A DNA stretch of 64,000 bases from Flavobacterium sp. (lineage in GTDB: Bacteria; Bacteroidota; Bacteroidia; Flavobacteriales; Flavobacteriaceae). The position numbers and the translations under genes are program-made. Shown one piece after another: positions 44,085 to 51,342 of this stretch (the first letter of the stretch is position 1; each line of letters starts with the position of its first letter). Under the pieces are notes generated by a model. The model made no database searches. It saw only the letters and a list, made by a program, of their open reading frames with translations, and was not told where the DNA came from. The stretch is from NCBI RefSeq assembly GCF_039595935.1, contig NZ_JBCNKR010000006.1:186001-250000 (forward strand), written 5' to 3'.

Positions 44085-44861
44085 ATGAAAAATTTACTTC
44101 TTTATATTTTACTAACGCTTCCTTTTGCAGTTGCTGCACAGGAAAAAGACAAGACATTGCCTGATGCCAATGAAGAATATAAGCAGAATAAATTTTCTGA
44201 GGCTGAAGCTAATTATAGAATTTCGGCATCAAAATTTTCAAAACGTGCTGCCGGATCTTATAATCTTGGAAACTCGATTTACAGACAAAATCAGCCTTCT
44301 GAAGCTAAGTACGCTTATGCAAATGCTATAAAAGCAGCTAAAACACGTCCGGAAAAACACAAAGCCTATCATAATCTTGGTAACGTTTTTATGAAAGAGA
44401 AAGATTATACGCAGGCAGTTGAAGCTTATAAAGAAGCATTACGCAACGATCCAACTGATGATGAAACGCGTTACAATTATGCGTATGCTAAACAGAAACT
44501 AAAAGAAAATCCTCCTAAAAACGATAAAAACAAAGACAAGAATAAGGATAAGGACAAAGACAAGGATAAAAACAAAGATAAAAATAAGGACAAGGACCAA
44601 AATAAAGATAAGGACAAAGACAAGGATAAAAAAGACGATAAAGGCGATAAAGACAAAGATAAAAAGGATGGCAAAAATGATCCGAAGAAAGACGACAACT
44701 CTGATAATAAAGGAGAGCCAAAACCTATGCCTGGCGGAATTTCAAAAGAACGTGTTCAGAACTTGTTAGATGCTGTAAACAATGAAGAAAAGAAAATTCA
44801 AGATAAAGTAAACGCTCAAAAAATAAAACCTAATCCTAAAAAACCGGAGAAAGACTGGTAA
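44085..44861 (+). CDS. batC: BatC, periplasmic TPR protein with a Lys/Asp tract
   Basis: A 258-residue protein with a signal peptide (FAVAAQ), three TPR repeats over about 28-140 (SYNLGNSIYRQNQPSEAKYA, AYHNLGNVFMKEKDYTQAVEA, ALRNDPTDDETRYNYAYA), and then a 65-residue low-complexity tract almost solely of Lys and Asp with a few Asn and Gly (about 144-210). A C-terminal segment begins PMPGGISKERVQNLL. The tract is encoded by repeating GATAAAGACAAA-type hexamers, so length may vary between strains. TPR domains should hold the Bat complex together in the periplasm. Confidence 0.9.
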   Translation: MKNLLLYILLTLPFAVAAQEKDKTLPDANEEYKQNKFSEAEANYRISASKFSKRAAGSYNLGNSIYRQNQPSEAKYAYANAIKAAKTRPEKHKAYHNLGNVFMKEKDYTQAVEAYKEALRNDPTDDETRYNYAYAKQKLKENPPKNDKNKDKNKDKDKDKDKNKDKNKDKDQNKDKDKDKDKKDDKGDKDKDKKDGKNDPKKDDNSDNKGEPKPMPGGISKERVQNLLDAVNNEEKKIQDKVNAQKIKPNPKKPEKDW

Positions 44862-44866
44862 AATAA

Positions 44867-44961
44867 GTTTAATCGTTTAACCGTTTATTTGTTTAATGGG
44901 TTTCATAATCCAGACAAATAATAGTTAAACGATTAACGGTTCAACAAATAAACGATTAAAC
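44867..44961. repeat. Long ATCGTTTAAC word inverted repeat between batC and batD
   Basis: GTTTAATCGTTTA (44867-44879) pairs perfectly with TAAACGATTAAAC (44949-44961). Inner arms AACCG with CGGTT and TTATTTGT with ACAAATAA extend the hairpin. Alternative pairing of 44871-44881 with 44924-44934 and 44883-44893 with 44943-44953 could form a pseudoknot. Confidence 0.75.
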
Positions 44962-44967
44962 GCTTAA

Positions 44968-46728
44968 ATGAAAAGATATTTAATTCTATTACTATTCACT
45001 TTTCAAGGACTTATGGCTCAGGTTCAGTTTGAAGCCAGAGTCAGCAAAAATACGCTTGGACTTAACGAAAGACTCCGCATTGATTTTATAATGAATGTTG
45101 ACGGAGATAATTTTGATCAGCCTGCATTTGAAGGCTTTAAACTTGTTGCAGGGCCAAGCCAGCAAATAAGCCAGTCTTGGGTAAATGGCCGAAGTTCTTT
45201 TCAAAAAATATACTCTTATATTTTACAGCCGGAGAAAAAAGGAACTGTTATTATTAAACAGGCGGCGATAGAATATAATGGGCAGATTTATAAAACATCT
45301 CCAATAAAAGTTACCGTTACTAATGCCGTTGCTCAGGAAAGAGATCCTAACGATCCGAGACAGCAAGGCGGAGCCGGAAACTATGGCGATCAATTGCTGC
45401 AGCTCGTTGCCGAAGTTTCTAAAACAACGCCGTACTTAAATGAACCAATTACGGTTGTTTACAAATTATACTTTAACGAAATCGGAGTTACCGGATTTAG
45501 AGAACTTGCTAAACCAAAATATAATGATTTCTGGAATCAAAATATCGACATCAAACAATTGGTCATGGAAGAGGGTAACTACCAGGGTCAAAGATGTCAT
45601 TATGTAGTATTAAAGAAAACTATTTTATATCCACAGAAATCAGGCCGATTAACAATTGAACCTCTTTCATTAGATATTGGGGTACAATTGCCAACAAATC
45701 GTCGTGATATGTTTGGCCAAATGATTATTGCCGAAGACAATAAAGTGGTTACAACCGGCGCCAGAACTATTAGCGTAAGGCCGCTTCCTGAAACAGGAAA
45801 ACCAGAAGGATTTACAGGTGCAGTTGGTAACTTCAATTTTACTGTTACACCATCCCGAACAACCTTAAAAAGTGGTGAAGGTTTAGACTTAATCGTGAGC
45901 GCTGCAGGTACAGGAAACATGAAATTATTCACACTTCCAAAACCTGTTGTACCAAATGCATTAGAGATGTATGATCCTGTTCACGATGAAAAAGTTACAA
46001 CCTCATTGTCAGGAATGTCAGGAAAAATCTCAGATAAGTACACCATTATTCCACAGTACAAAGGAAAATATGCTATAAAACCAATGACGTTCTCTTATTT
46101 TGATTTGAGTACAGGCACTTATAAAACAATCACTTCTCGTGAAATTATGATTGATGTTTTAGACGGTCCAACTTTGGCTGAGGCAAATCCTTCGACAGCG
46201 GCTAAAAATGTAATTACAAAAGCTGAACAGTTTAAATATATTAAATCAAAAACAACTTTAGCAAGCATCGCTAAAGATGATTTTTACGGTTCTAATTTAT
46301 ATTATGCTTTATTATTCTTCCCTTTTGCCATTATTCCGATTATAATTTTGGCTAAGAAGAAAAAAGAAGCGATTGACAGTGATGTAACCGGAAACAGAAT
46401 CAGAATGAACAATAAGCTGGCGAAGAAATATTTATCGCAGGCTAAAAAACAGCTTAATAATAAAGAGGCATTTTATATTGCTCTTGAAAAAGCTATGCAT
46501 AATTTCCTAAAAGCAAAACTGCATATCGAAACTTCTGAAATGAGTAAAGATAATATTCGTGAACTGCTGTTATCCAGAAATTCAAATCCTGAAACGGTTC
46601 AGAATTTTATCAACTTAACCGAAAACTGCGAATTTGCACGTTACGCCCCGGCATCAAGTGCTTCGATTCAGCAGGATTATGATAAAGCTGTTTTGATTAT
46701 TTCAGAATTAGAAAAACAAATCGTTTAG
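44968..46728 (+). CDS. batD: BatD, oxygen-tolerance family protein
   Basis: A 586-residue protein with a signal peptide (FQGLMAQ), several beta-sandwich domains over about 20-420 (FEARVSKNTLGLNERLRIDF, VSKTTPYLNEPITVVYKLYF, FTVTPSRTTLKSGEGLDLIV), and one transmembrane helix at about 440-462 (YYALLFFPFAIIPIIILA). A cytoplasmic helical domain follows. This is the standard BatD architecture. The bulk of the protein lies in the periplasm. The beta-sandwiches may bind other Bat proteins. The next gene begins 60 bases later across a CAGGTTTT hairpin. Confidence 0.92.
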   Translation: MKRYLILLLFTFQGLMAQVQFEARVSKNTLGLNERLRIDFIMNVDGDNFDQPAFEGFKLVAGPSQQISQSWVNGRSSFQKIYSYILQPEKKGTVIIKQAAIEYNGQIYKTSPIKVTVTNAVAQERDPNDPRQQGGAGNYGDQLLQLVAEVSKTTPYLNEPITVVYKLYFNEIGVTGFRELAKPKYNDFWNQNIDIKQLVMEEGNYQGQRCHYVVLKKTILYPQKSGRLTIEPLSLDIGVQLPTNRRDMFGQMIIAEDNKVVTTGARTISVRPLPETGKPEGFTGAVGNFNFTVTPSRTTLKSGEGLDLIVSAAGTGNMKLFTLPKPVVPNALEMYDPVHDEKVTTSLSGMSGKISDKYTIIPQYKGKYAIKPMTFSYFDLSTGTYKTITSREIMIDVLDGPTLAEANPSTAAKNVITKAEQFKYIKSKTTLASIAKDDFYGSNLYYALLFFPFAIIPIIILAKKKKEAIDSDVTGNRIRMNNKLAKKYLSQAKKQLNNKEAFYIALEKAMHNFLKAKLHIETSEMSKDNIRELLLSRNSNPETVQNFINLTENCEFARYAPASSASIQQDYDKAVLIISELEKQIV

Positions 46729-46743
46729 TTTTTAACTTAAATC

Positions 46744-46776
46744 AAACCCGACAGGTTTTAAAAACCTGTTAGGTTT
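46744..46776. repeat. AAACC..ACAGGTTTT palindrome between batD and batE
   Basis: AAACC, CG, ACAGGTTTT, one A, AAAACCTGT, TA, GGTTT: 14 pairs with one two-base internal bubble. It could form an RNA hairpin or DNA cruciform, 13 bases before the batE ATG. No T run, so it is not a terminator. Confidence 0.8.
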
Positions 46777-46788
46777 AATAAAATAAGA

Positions 46789-47535
46789 ATGAAAAATATA
46801 CTATATCTCTTTTTACTAATCTCACAGGTTTTCTTTGCTCAAAGCAGCTTTGAAAAAGGAAATGCATTGTACCAAAAGGGACAATATCAGGAAGCTGTTC
46901 AGGTTTATGAAGATATTATTAAAGAAGACAAACAGCAATCTGCAGAATTGTATTTTAATTTGGCAAACAGTTATTATAAACTCAATAAAGTTGCGCCTTC
47001 AATTTATAATTATGAAAAAGCTTTGGTATTAAAACCAAATGATCCTGAAACTTTAAACAACTTAAAATTTGCTAAAAAACTAACAATCGACGAGATTAAA
47101 GAAGTGCCAAAAGTTGGCTTTGCAAAATTGATTCAGAATTTTACTGGCATTTTTGATTATAACCAATGGGCAAAAATTTCTGTTGGAATTAGTTTTTTAT
47201 TCTTGCTGAGTTTTATTGGTTATTATTTTTCACAGCTTACTATTACAAAAAGAATTTATTTCATCGGGATGTTTGTTCTTTTAGTTGCTTTAGTATTAAG
47301 CGTTTCGGCAGGAATATCCGAAAAAGATCATTTCAATAATGATCGTCCGGCAATTGTTTTTTCAGAATTAAGCGAAGTTAGAAGCGAACCTCAAAAAGCA
47401 GGTTCTGCTATAATTTTACTTCACGAAGGTGCTAAAGTTTATGTTATAGAAACTGTGGGAAGTTGGAAAAAAATTGAATTAACCGACGGTCAGGAAGGCT
47501 GGATTGATGCTTCGACAATTAAAGAAGTTAAATAA
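46789..47535 (+). CDS. batE: BatE, TPR and SH3 membrane protein
   Basis: A 248-residue protein with a signal peptide (QVFFAQ), TPR repeats at about 20-95 (FEKGNALYQKGQYQEAVQVYEDII, AELYFNLANSYYKLNKVAPS), and two transmembrane helices at about 128-148 and 155-174. A C-terminal bacterial SH3 domain covers about 185-248 (VFSELSEVRSEPQKAGSAIILLHEGAKVYVIE...WKKIELTDGQEGWI). It is the last gene of the Bat operon. Two REP-like palindromes and a word-type terminator follow. Confidence 0.9.
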   Translation: MKNILYLFLLISQVFFAQSSFEKGNALYQKGQYQEAVQVYEDIIKEDKQQSAELYFNLANSYYKLNKVAPSIYNYEKALVLKPNDPETLNNLKFAKKLTIDEIKEVPKVGFAKLIQNFTGIFDYNQWAKISVGISFLFLLSFIGYYFSQLTITKRIYFIGMFVLLVALVLSVSAGISEKDHFNNDRPAIVFSELSEVRSEPQKAGSAIILLHEGAKVYVIETVGSWKKIELTDGQEGWIDASTIKEVK

Positions 47536-47578
47536 GAAGTTTTAAATTCTAAAAAAAAATCTTTGTCCACCAACTTTG

Positions 47579-47606
47579 CGTAGACGCACTGCGGTGCGTC
47601 TCTACG
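47579..47606. repeat. REP-like palindrome 1 (GACGCACTGCGGTGCGTC)
   Basis: CGTAGACGCAC and GTGCGTCTCTACG arms around TGCG. The extended form adds ATATACTGG on the right. It is G+C rich in an AT-rich gap. The type resembles REP elements mobilised by REP-associated tyrosine transposases (RAYT); no such transposase is in the window. Confidence 0.75.
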
Positions 47607-47678
47607 ATATACTGGGGTGAAGATAAATTATGTATAAAGGCTTCTAATTTTTGCAACGAATATTTTGACAATCAAAAT

Positions 47679-47706
47679 CGTAGAGACGCACTGCTGTGTG
47701 TCTACG
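47679..47706. repeat. REP-like palindrome 2
   Basis: CGTAGAGACGCAC and GTGTGTCTACG around TGCT, followed by TCCAGCATATA. With palindrome 1 it brackets about 72 bases, like a bacterial interspersed mosaic element. Confidence 0.75.
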
Positions 47707-47771
47707 TCCAGCATATAAAAACCGTTACATTAAACATCTCTACAGAATAAACCATTAAAAAATTCAAATAA

Positions 47772-47814
47772 AAAAATTCCAAATCCCAACTTTAAATTGG
47801 AATTTGGAATTTTT
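47772..47814. terminator. Word-type hairpin between batE and the VWA lipoprotein gene
   Basis: AAAAATTCCAAATCCCAA (47772-47789) and TTGGAATTTGGAATTTTT (47797-47814), 17 of 18 pairs. It lies between convergent genes and ends in T on both strands. Same word family as 20694-20742 and 32497-32601. Confidence 0.8.
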
Positions 47815-47832
47815 CTTTTTTGGAATTTAAAA

Positions 47833-49383
47833 TCAATTCACTGCATCAACTAAACGAACAAACTCAGCTCGATAGCCTTCGTCATCGTATGCTAATCCTG
47901 ATTTTGCCAGCTTTTTAATATCATCACTATTTGAATTTGTGATGTATTTTGAATCTCTTAATTTTAATCCAAACCAGGCAACAGCGGTTGTAAATTTAAA
48001 ATCGGCAGAACTTCTGTCAAGAGAAACTTTTCTGTTTGCAATAGTATTTACAATTTCGATGCTCTTGTCTCCATCAGGTTTTTTATAACGGAATTTAATC
48101 GTTGCCAGTTCATCGCTGTAATTAGACTCGTTAGTTTTTACTTTTGTATACTTTAAATCAGATGGAACGTAATCGCTTTCAACTCCGGCTGGAATAATTT
48201 CATAAAGCGCCGTAACCGTATGTCCGCTGCCTAATTCTCCGGCATCGACCGCATCATTTTTAAAATCTTCATCGTTTAGTTTTCGGTTTTCGTAACCAAT
48301 TAATCGATACGCCTGAACATGTTTCGGATTAAATTCAATCTGGATTTTTACATCTTTTGCAATGGCAAACATCGAACCTTTAAATTCTTTTCCAAGAAAA
48401 CGATTTGCTTCCTGAATATTATCAATGTAAGCATAATTTCCGTTTCCTTTATCAGCCAGGATTTCCATTTTACTGTCTTTATAATTTCCCATTCCGAAAC
48501 CTAAAACAGTTAAAAACACACCTGATTTTCTTTTCTCTTCAATCAGTTGTTCCATGTCTTGATCAGTCGATGCGCCAACATTAAAATCACCATCGGTAGC
48601 AATAACCACACGATTATTTCCTTCTTTAATAAAGTTTTCCTGTGCCAGTTTGTATGCTAATTCAATTCCTTCACCGCCAGCCGTACTTCCGCCTGCGCTT
48701 AGTTTATCAAAAGCATCCATAATTTCATCTTTATTATCTCCTGAAGTTGGTTCTAAAACAACGCCTGCAGAACCTGCGTAAACCACGATCGAAACTTTAT
48801 CCTTCGAACGCAGTTCATTCACCAAAATCTTCATGGATTCTTTTAATAATGGAAGTTTATTAGAGTCATTCATCGAACCCGAAACATCAATCAGGAAAAC
48901 AAGATTCGAAGCTGGAAGATTTGTCATTGGAATATTTTTTCCCTGCAAACCAATTTTCAGCAATAAGGAATTTTTATTCCACGGACTTTCGCTTACTTCT
49001 GTATTGATAGAAAACGGATTTTGACCTTCTGGTTGTGGATATTTGTATTTAAAAAAGTTCATCATTTCTTCTATACGAACGGCATCTTTAGGAACTTTTT
49101 GACCTTCGTTTATAAATCGGCGGATATTGGTGTAAGATGCATTATCAACATCTATAGAAAAAGTAGAAAGAGGAGACTTTTGCGGCGACTCAAAAGGATT
49201 TTCTTCAAGTCCGGCGTAACTTTCAGTATTAGGATCTGAAATATTTTCTTCTGGAATTTCATCAATCACATCAGCAGCAACAGCTGTCGAATCTACTGTT
49301 TCATAAGCGGCTGCATCTTGTTTTTTACAACTTGCCAAAACAAGGAAAAGGAATGCTAACAAATAAAAAGTTTTATTTTTCAT
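47833..49383 (-). CDS. VWA-domain lipoprotein (YfbK-like)
   Basis: A 516-residue lipoprotein: lipobox LASC with Cys19. An N-terminal segment typical of YfbK (FESPQKSPLSTFSIDVDNASYTNIRRFINEG...VRIEEMMNFFKYKYPQP) precedes a VWA domain (about 158-330, MIDAS FLIDVSGSMND and ATDGDFNVG). The C-terminal DUF3520 domain contains GYENRKLNDEDF and AWFGLKLRDSKY. It probably faces the periplasm. It is convergent with the Bat operon and not part of it, but may share the VWA theme. It has no clear partner gene. Confidence 0.9.
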   Translation of the reverse strand: MKNKTFYLLAFLFLVLASCKKQDAAAYETVDSTAVAADVIDEIPEENISDPNTESYAGLEENPFESPQKSPLSTFSIDVDNASYTNIRRFINEGQKVPKDAVRIEEMMNFFKYKYPQPEGQNPFSINTEVSESPWNKNSLLLKIGLQGKNIPMTNLPASNLVFLIDVSGSMNDSNKLPLLKESMKILVNELRSKDKVSIVVYAGSAGVVLEPTSGDNKDEIMDAFDKLSAGGSTAGGEGIELAYKLAQENFIKEGNNRVVIATDGDFNVGASTDQDMEQLIEEKRKSGVFLTVLGFGMGNYKDSKMEILADKGNGNYAYIDNIQEANRFLGKEFKGSMFAIAKDVKIQIEFNPKHVQAYRLIGYENRKLNDEDFKNDAVDAGELGSGHTVTALYEIIPAGVESDYVPSDLKYTKVKTNESNYSDELATIKFRYKKPDGDKSIEIVNTIANRKVSLDRSSADFKFTTAVAWFGLKLRDSKYITNSNSDDIKKLAKSGLAYDDEGYRAEFVRLVDAVN

Positions 49384-49669
49384 TTAAAATAAATTTTAGG
49401 AATTAATAATTTGATTTTGTTCTCTCAAATAATAACTAGCATTCCGGATGTACTAAGAAAATTATCTGCAATTTTCGGCAATCCAAAATTGATGCCAAGA
49501 TTCCTAAAAATTAATCATGAAGATTTTTCACCATATAAGTGATATAAGAAAATTTAAGTTTTATGTGATTAAGGCAATGTTTTTTATTATACCAAAATAT
49601 CCGCACCAGCATACTGTAGAGACGCACCGCAGTGCGTCTAAGCTGGAAATATCAATAAATATGAGATAA
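49384..49669. other. Gene-free spacer with CATATAAGTGATATAAG word and REP 3
   Basis: The spacer before the VWA lipoprotein gene has no credible gene. It contains a word element ACCATATAAGTGATATAAG with TTTATGTGATTAAGG (about 49540-49574) and REP-like palindrome 3 (49606-49646). Confidence 0.5.
49606..49646. repeat. REP-like palindrome 3
   Basis: CCAGC ... TAGAGACGCAC, CGCA, GTGCGTCTA ... GCTGG: inner arms 49617-49640 and outer arms CCAGC/GCTGG. The same outer words flank copies 1 and 2. The three copies bracket the VWA lipoprotein gene. Confidence 0.75.
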
Positions 49670-50239
49670 TTAAAATGTATAAATCTTTTGAGGCGTAACG
49701 CAATAATCCAATTTTATATCAGATTCAAAAATATCATCAATTTGATTTACTGATTCAAAAAAAGAAAGACCAATTTTTACAGTTTCAGGTTTGCAGTTTG
49801 CCAAAAACTTATCGTAAAAACCTTTTCCGTAACCAATTCTATTTCCAAAAACATCAAAAGCCAAAAGCGGTACAAAAACAACCTCAATATTTTCTACCGG
49901 AACCGGAAGTCCGTTTACAGGTTCAGGAATATTATATTCGTTTTTTTTGATTTTGGTATTATCCGTCAATAAAAAATGAGTCATTTCTCTGGTTTCAAAA
50001 TCGCTTTTTGAGATTACGATTTCTTTATCTTTTCCGGAAAGCAAATGCAGAATAAATTCGGTATCAATTTCTTTTTGTTCTACAATTGGCAGAAAAACAT
50101 GATAATAAGTTTTATCCCAAATAGGTAATTGAATTAAATTATTGGCAATAGCCAGGCTTTTTTCTTCGATATCATTTTCAGAAAATGTTGCACGAAGATT
50201 TTTATAATGAAGTCGTAATTCTTTTTTACTCGTCGTCAT
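49670..50239 (-). CDS. 5-formyltetrahydrofolate cyclo-ligase
   Basis: A 189-residue ATP-dependent enzyme that converts 5-formyl-THF to 5,10-methenyl-THF. The ATP site starts KKELRLHYKNLR, the substrate region is YHVFLPIVEQKEIDTEFIL, and the family signature VFVPLLAFDVFGNRIGYGKGFYDKFL carries GYGKGFYD. Length matches the family. It overlaps the preceding gene (50226-51206) by 14 bases, so the two are co-translated. Confidence 0.93.
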   Translation of the reverse strand: MTTSKKELRLHYKNLRATFSENDIEEKSLAIANNLIQLPIWDKTYYHVFLPIVEQKEIDTEFILHLLSGKDKEIVISKSDFETREMTHFLLTDNTKIKKNEYNIPEPVNGLPVPVENIEVVFVPLLAFDVFGNRIGYGKGFYDKFLANCKPETVKIGLSFFESVNQIDDIFESDIKLDYCVTPQKIYTF

Positions 50240-51206
50240 TTACAGGAGAATTTTTAGAAATATGATAAATCGCATCGCCTTCATAAACAATCGGCGAATG
50301 ATTGGCATTAATAACATATCCGTCGTGCGGCGCTTTTACTTTCTGCTCAAACTTCCCAAACGGATCTGTAATAATTGCCAAAATAGTTCCTTTGGTTACA
50401 AATTTACCAACCATATTATAATCATGGAGCAAACCGGAACATTTTGCACGAAGCCAAACCGAATATTTTATATAAATAGAAGATTCTACAGCAGGTTCAA
50501 TAAGGTGTTTTGGATCGAGCATATTCAAATAATCCAGTAAACGTTTCACGCCTTTTATTCCTTCATTTGCAACAGCATCGTTTATATCGAGAGATTTTCC
50601 TCCTTCAAAAAGTAACATTTTTATACCGGCTTTTTCGCAAGTATTTCTAAAAGAACCGCCAATATTTCTGGAATACAAAGTAAAGGGCGCATTAAAAATA
50701 TCTGCCAGTAATTTCAATTCCATATTATTTTCGGTAATTCGAATCTGCGGAACATTGAAACGGCTTGCACCGCCGGCATGAAAATCGACTGCATAATCTA
50801 TAATGGGTAAAATTTCTTCCACAATGTGATACGCAAACCGGCTTGCCAAAGAACCTTTTTTACTTCCCGGAAAAACGCGGTTTAAATCACGACCGTCAGG
50901 AAATTCGCGGGATTTATTGACAAATCCGTACATGTTGATAATCGGAATACAAATTATAGTTCCTCTCTGCGGACGGTTTATTTTTTTGCTGATGATCTGC
51001 CGAACGACTTCTACTCCGTTTATTTCGTCGCCGTGAATTCCTGCCGAAAATAAAACAACTGGACCTTCAAGCTTTGAACGGCGCACAATTACAGGAATAT
51101 TTAATTTTGTTGTGGTGTGTAATCGTGCAATTTCGACATTTATGGTTTTATGTTCTCCCGGCAAAATCGATTCACCAAAAATAACAAGGGGCTTACTATT
51201 TTTCAT
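50226..51206 (-). CDS. Succinylglutamate desuccinylase/aspartoacylase-family protein
   Basis: A 326-residue zinc carboxypeptidase-fold protein. Zinc ligands His-x-x-Glu appear in SAGIHGDEINGVEVV, and a third His in VDFHAGGASRFNVPQIR. Arg and catalytic Glu regions are FPDGRDLNRVFPG and LLFEGGKS. A C-terminal beta-domain (about 230-310) has IITDPFGKFEQKVKAPHDGYVINANHSPIVYEGDAIYHI, like a biotinyl-lipoyl fold. Substrate unknown; flavobacterial homologues sit beside folate or RimK-type genes. Overlaps the 5-formyl-THF cyclo-ligase gene by 14 bases. Confidence 0.85.
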   Translation of the reverse strand: MKNSKPLVIFGESILPGEHKTINVEIARLHTTTKLNIPVIVRRSKLEGPVVLFSAGIHGDEINGVEVVRQIISKKINRPQRGTIICIPIINMYGFVNKSREFPDGRDLNRVFPGSKKGSLASRFAYHIVEEILPIIDYAVDFHAGGASRFNVPQIRITENNMELKLLADIFNAPFTLYSRNIGGSFRNTCEKAGIKMLLFEGGKSLDINDAVANEGIKGVKRLLDYLNMLDPKHLIEPAVESSIYIKYSVWLRAKCSGLLHDYNMVGKFVTKGTILAIITDPFGKFEQKVKAPHDGYVINANHSPIVYEGDAIYHISKNSPVNDDE

Positions 51207-51342
51207 GTAGAATTATAAAAGCTAAATATAGAAATTATTCTTTTGATTTCGTAAATTTGAAACTAAATCACTGTTAAGCTTTTTTCAGAAATCGGAATGG
51301 TTTTTGAAATCGCTTTTCAACTATCTTCAGAAACAAAACAGA

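Noticed and set aside
44477..44721. Leu/Ser-rich minus-strand frames opposite batC
   Set aside because: Reverse image of the Lys/Asp repeat tract.
51304..51342. TTG start giving a 610-residue UvrC
   Set aside because: The 13 extra residues are non-conserved; ATG 51343 matches the family start.
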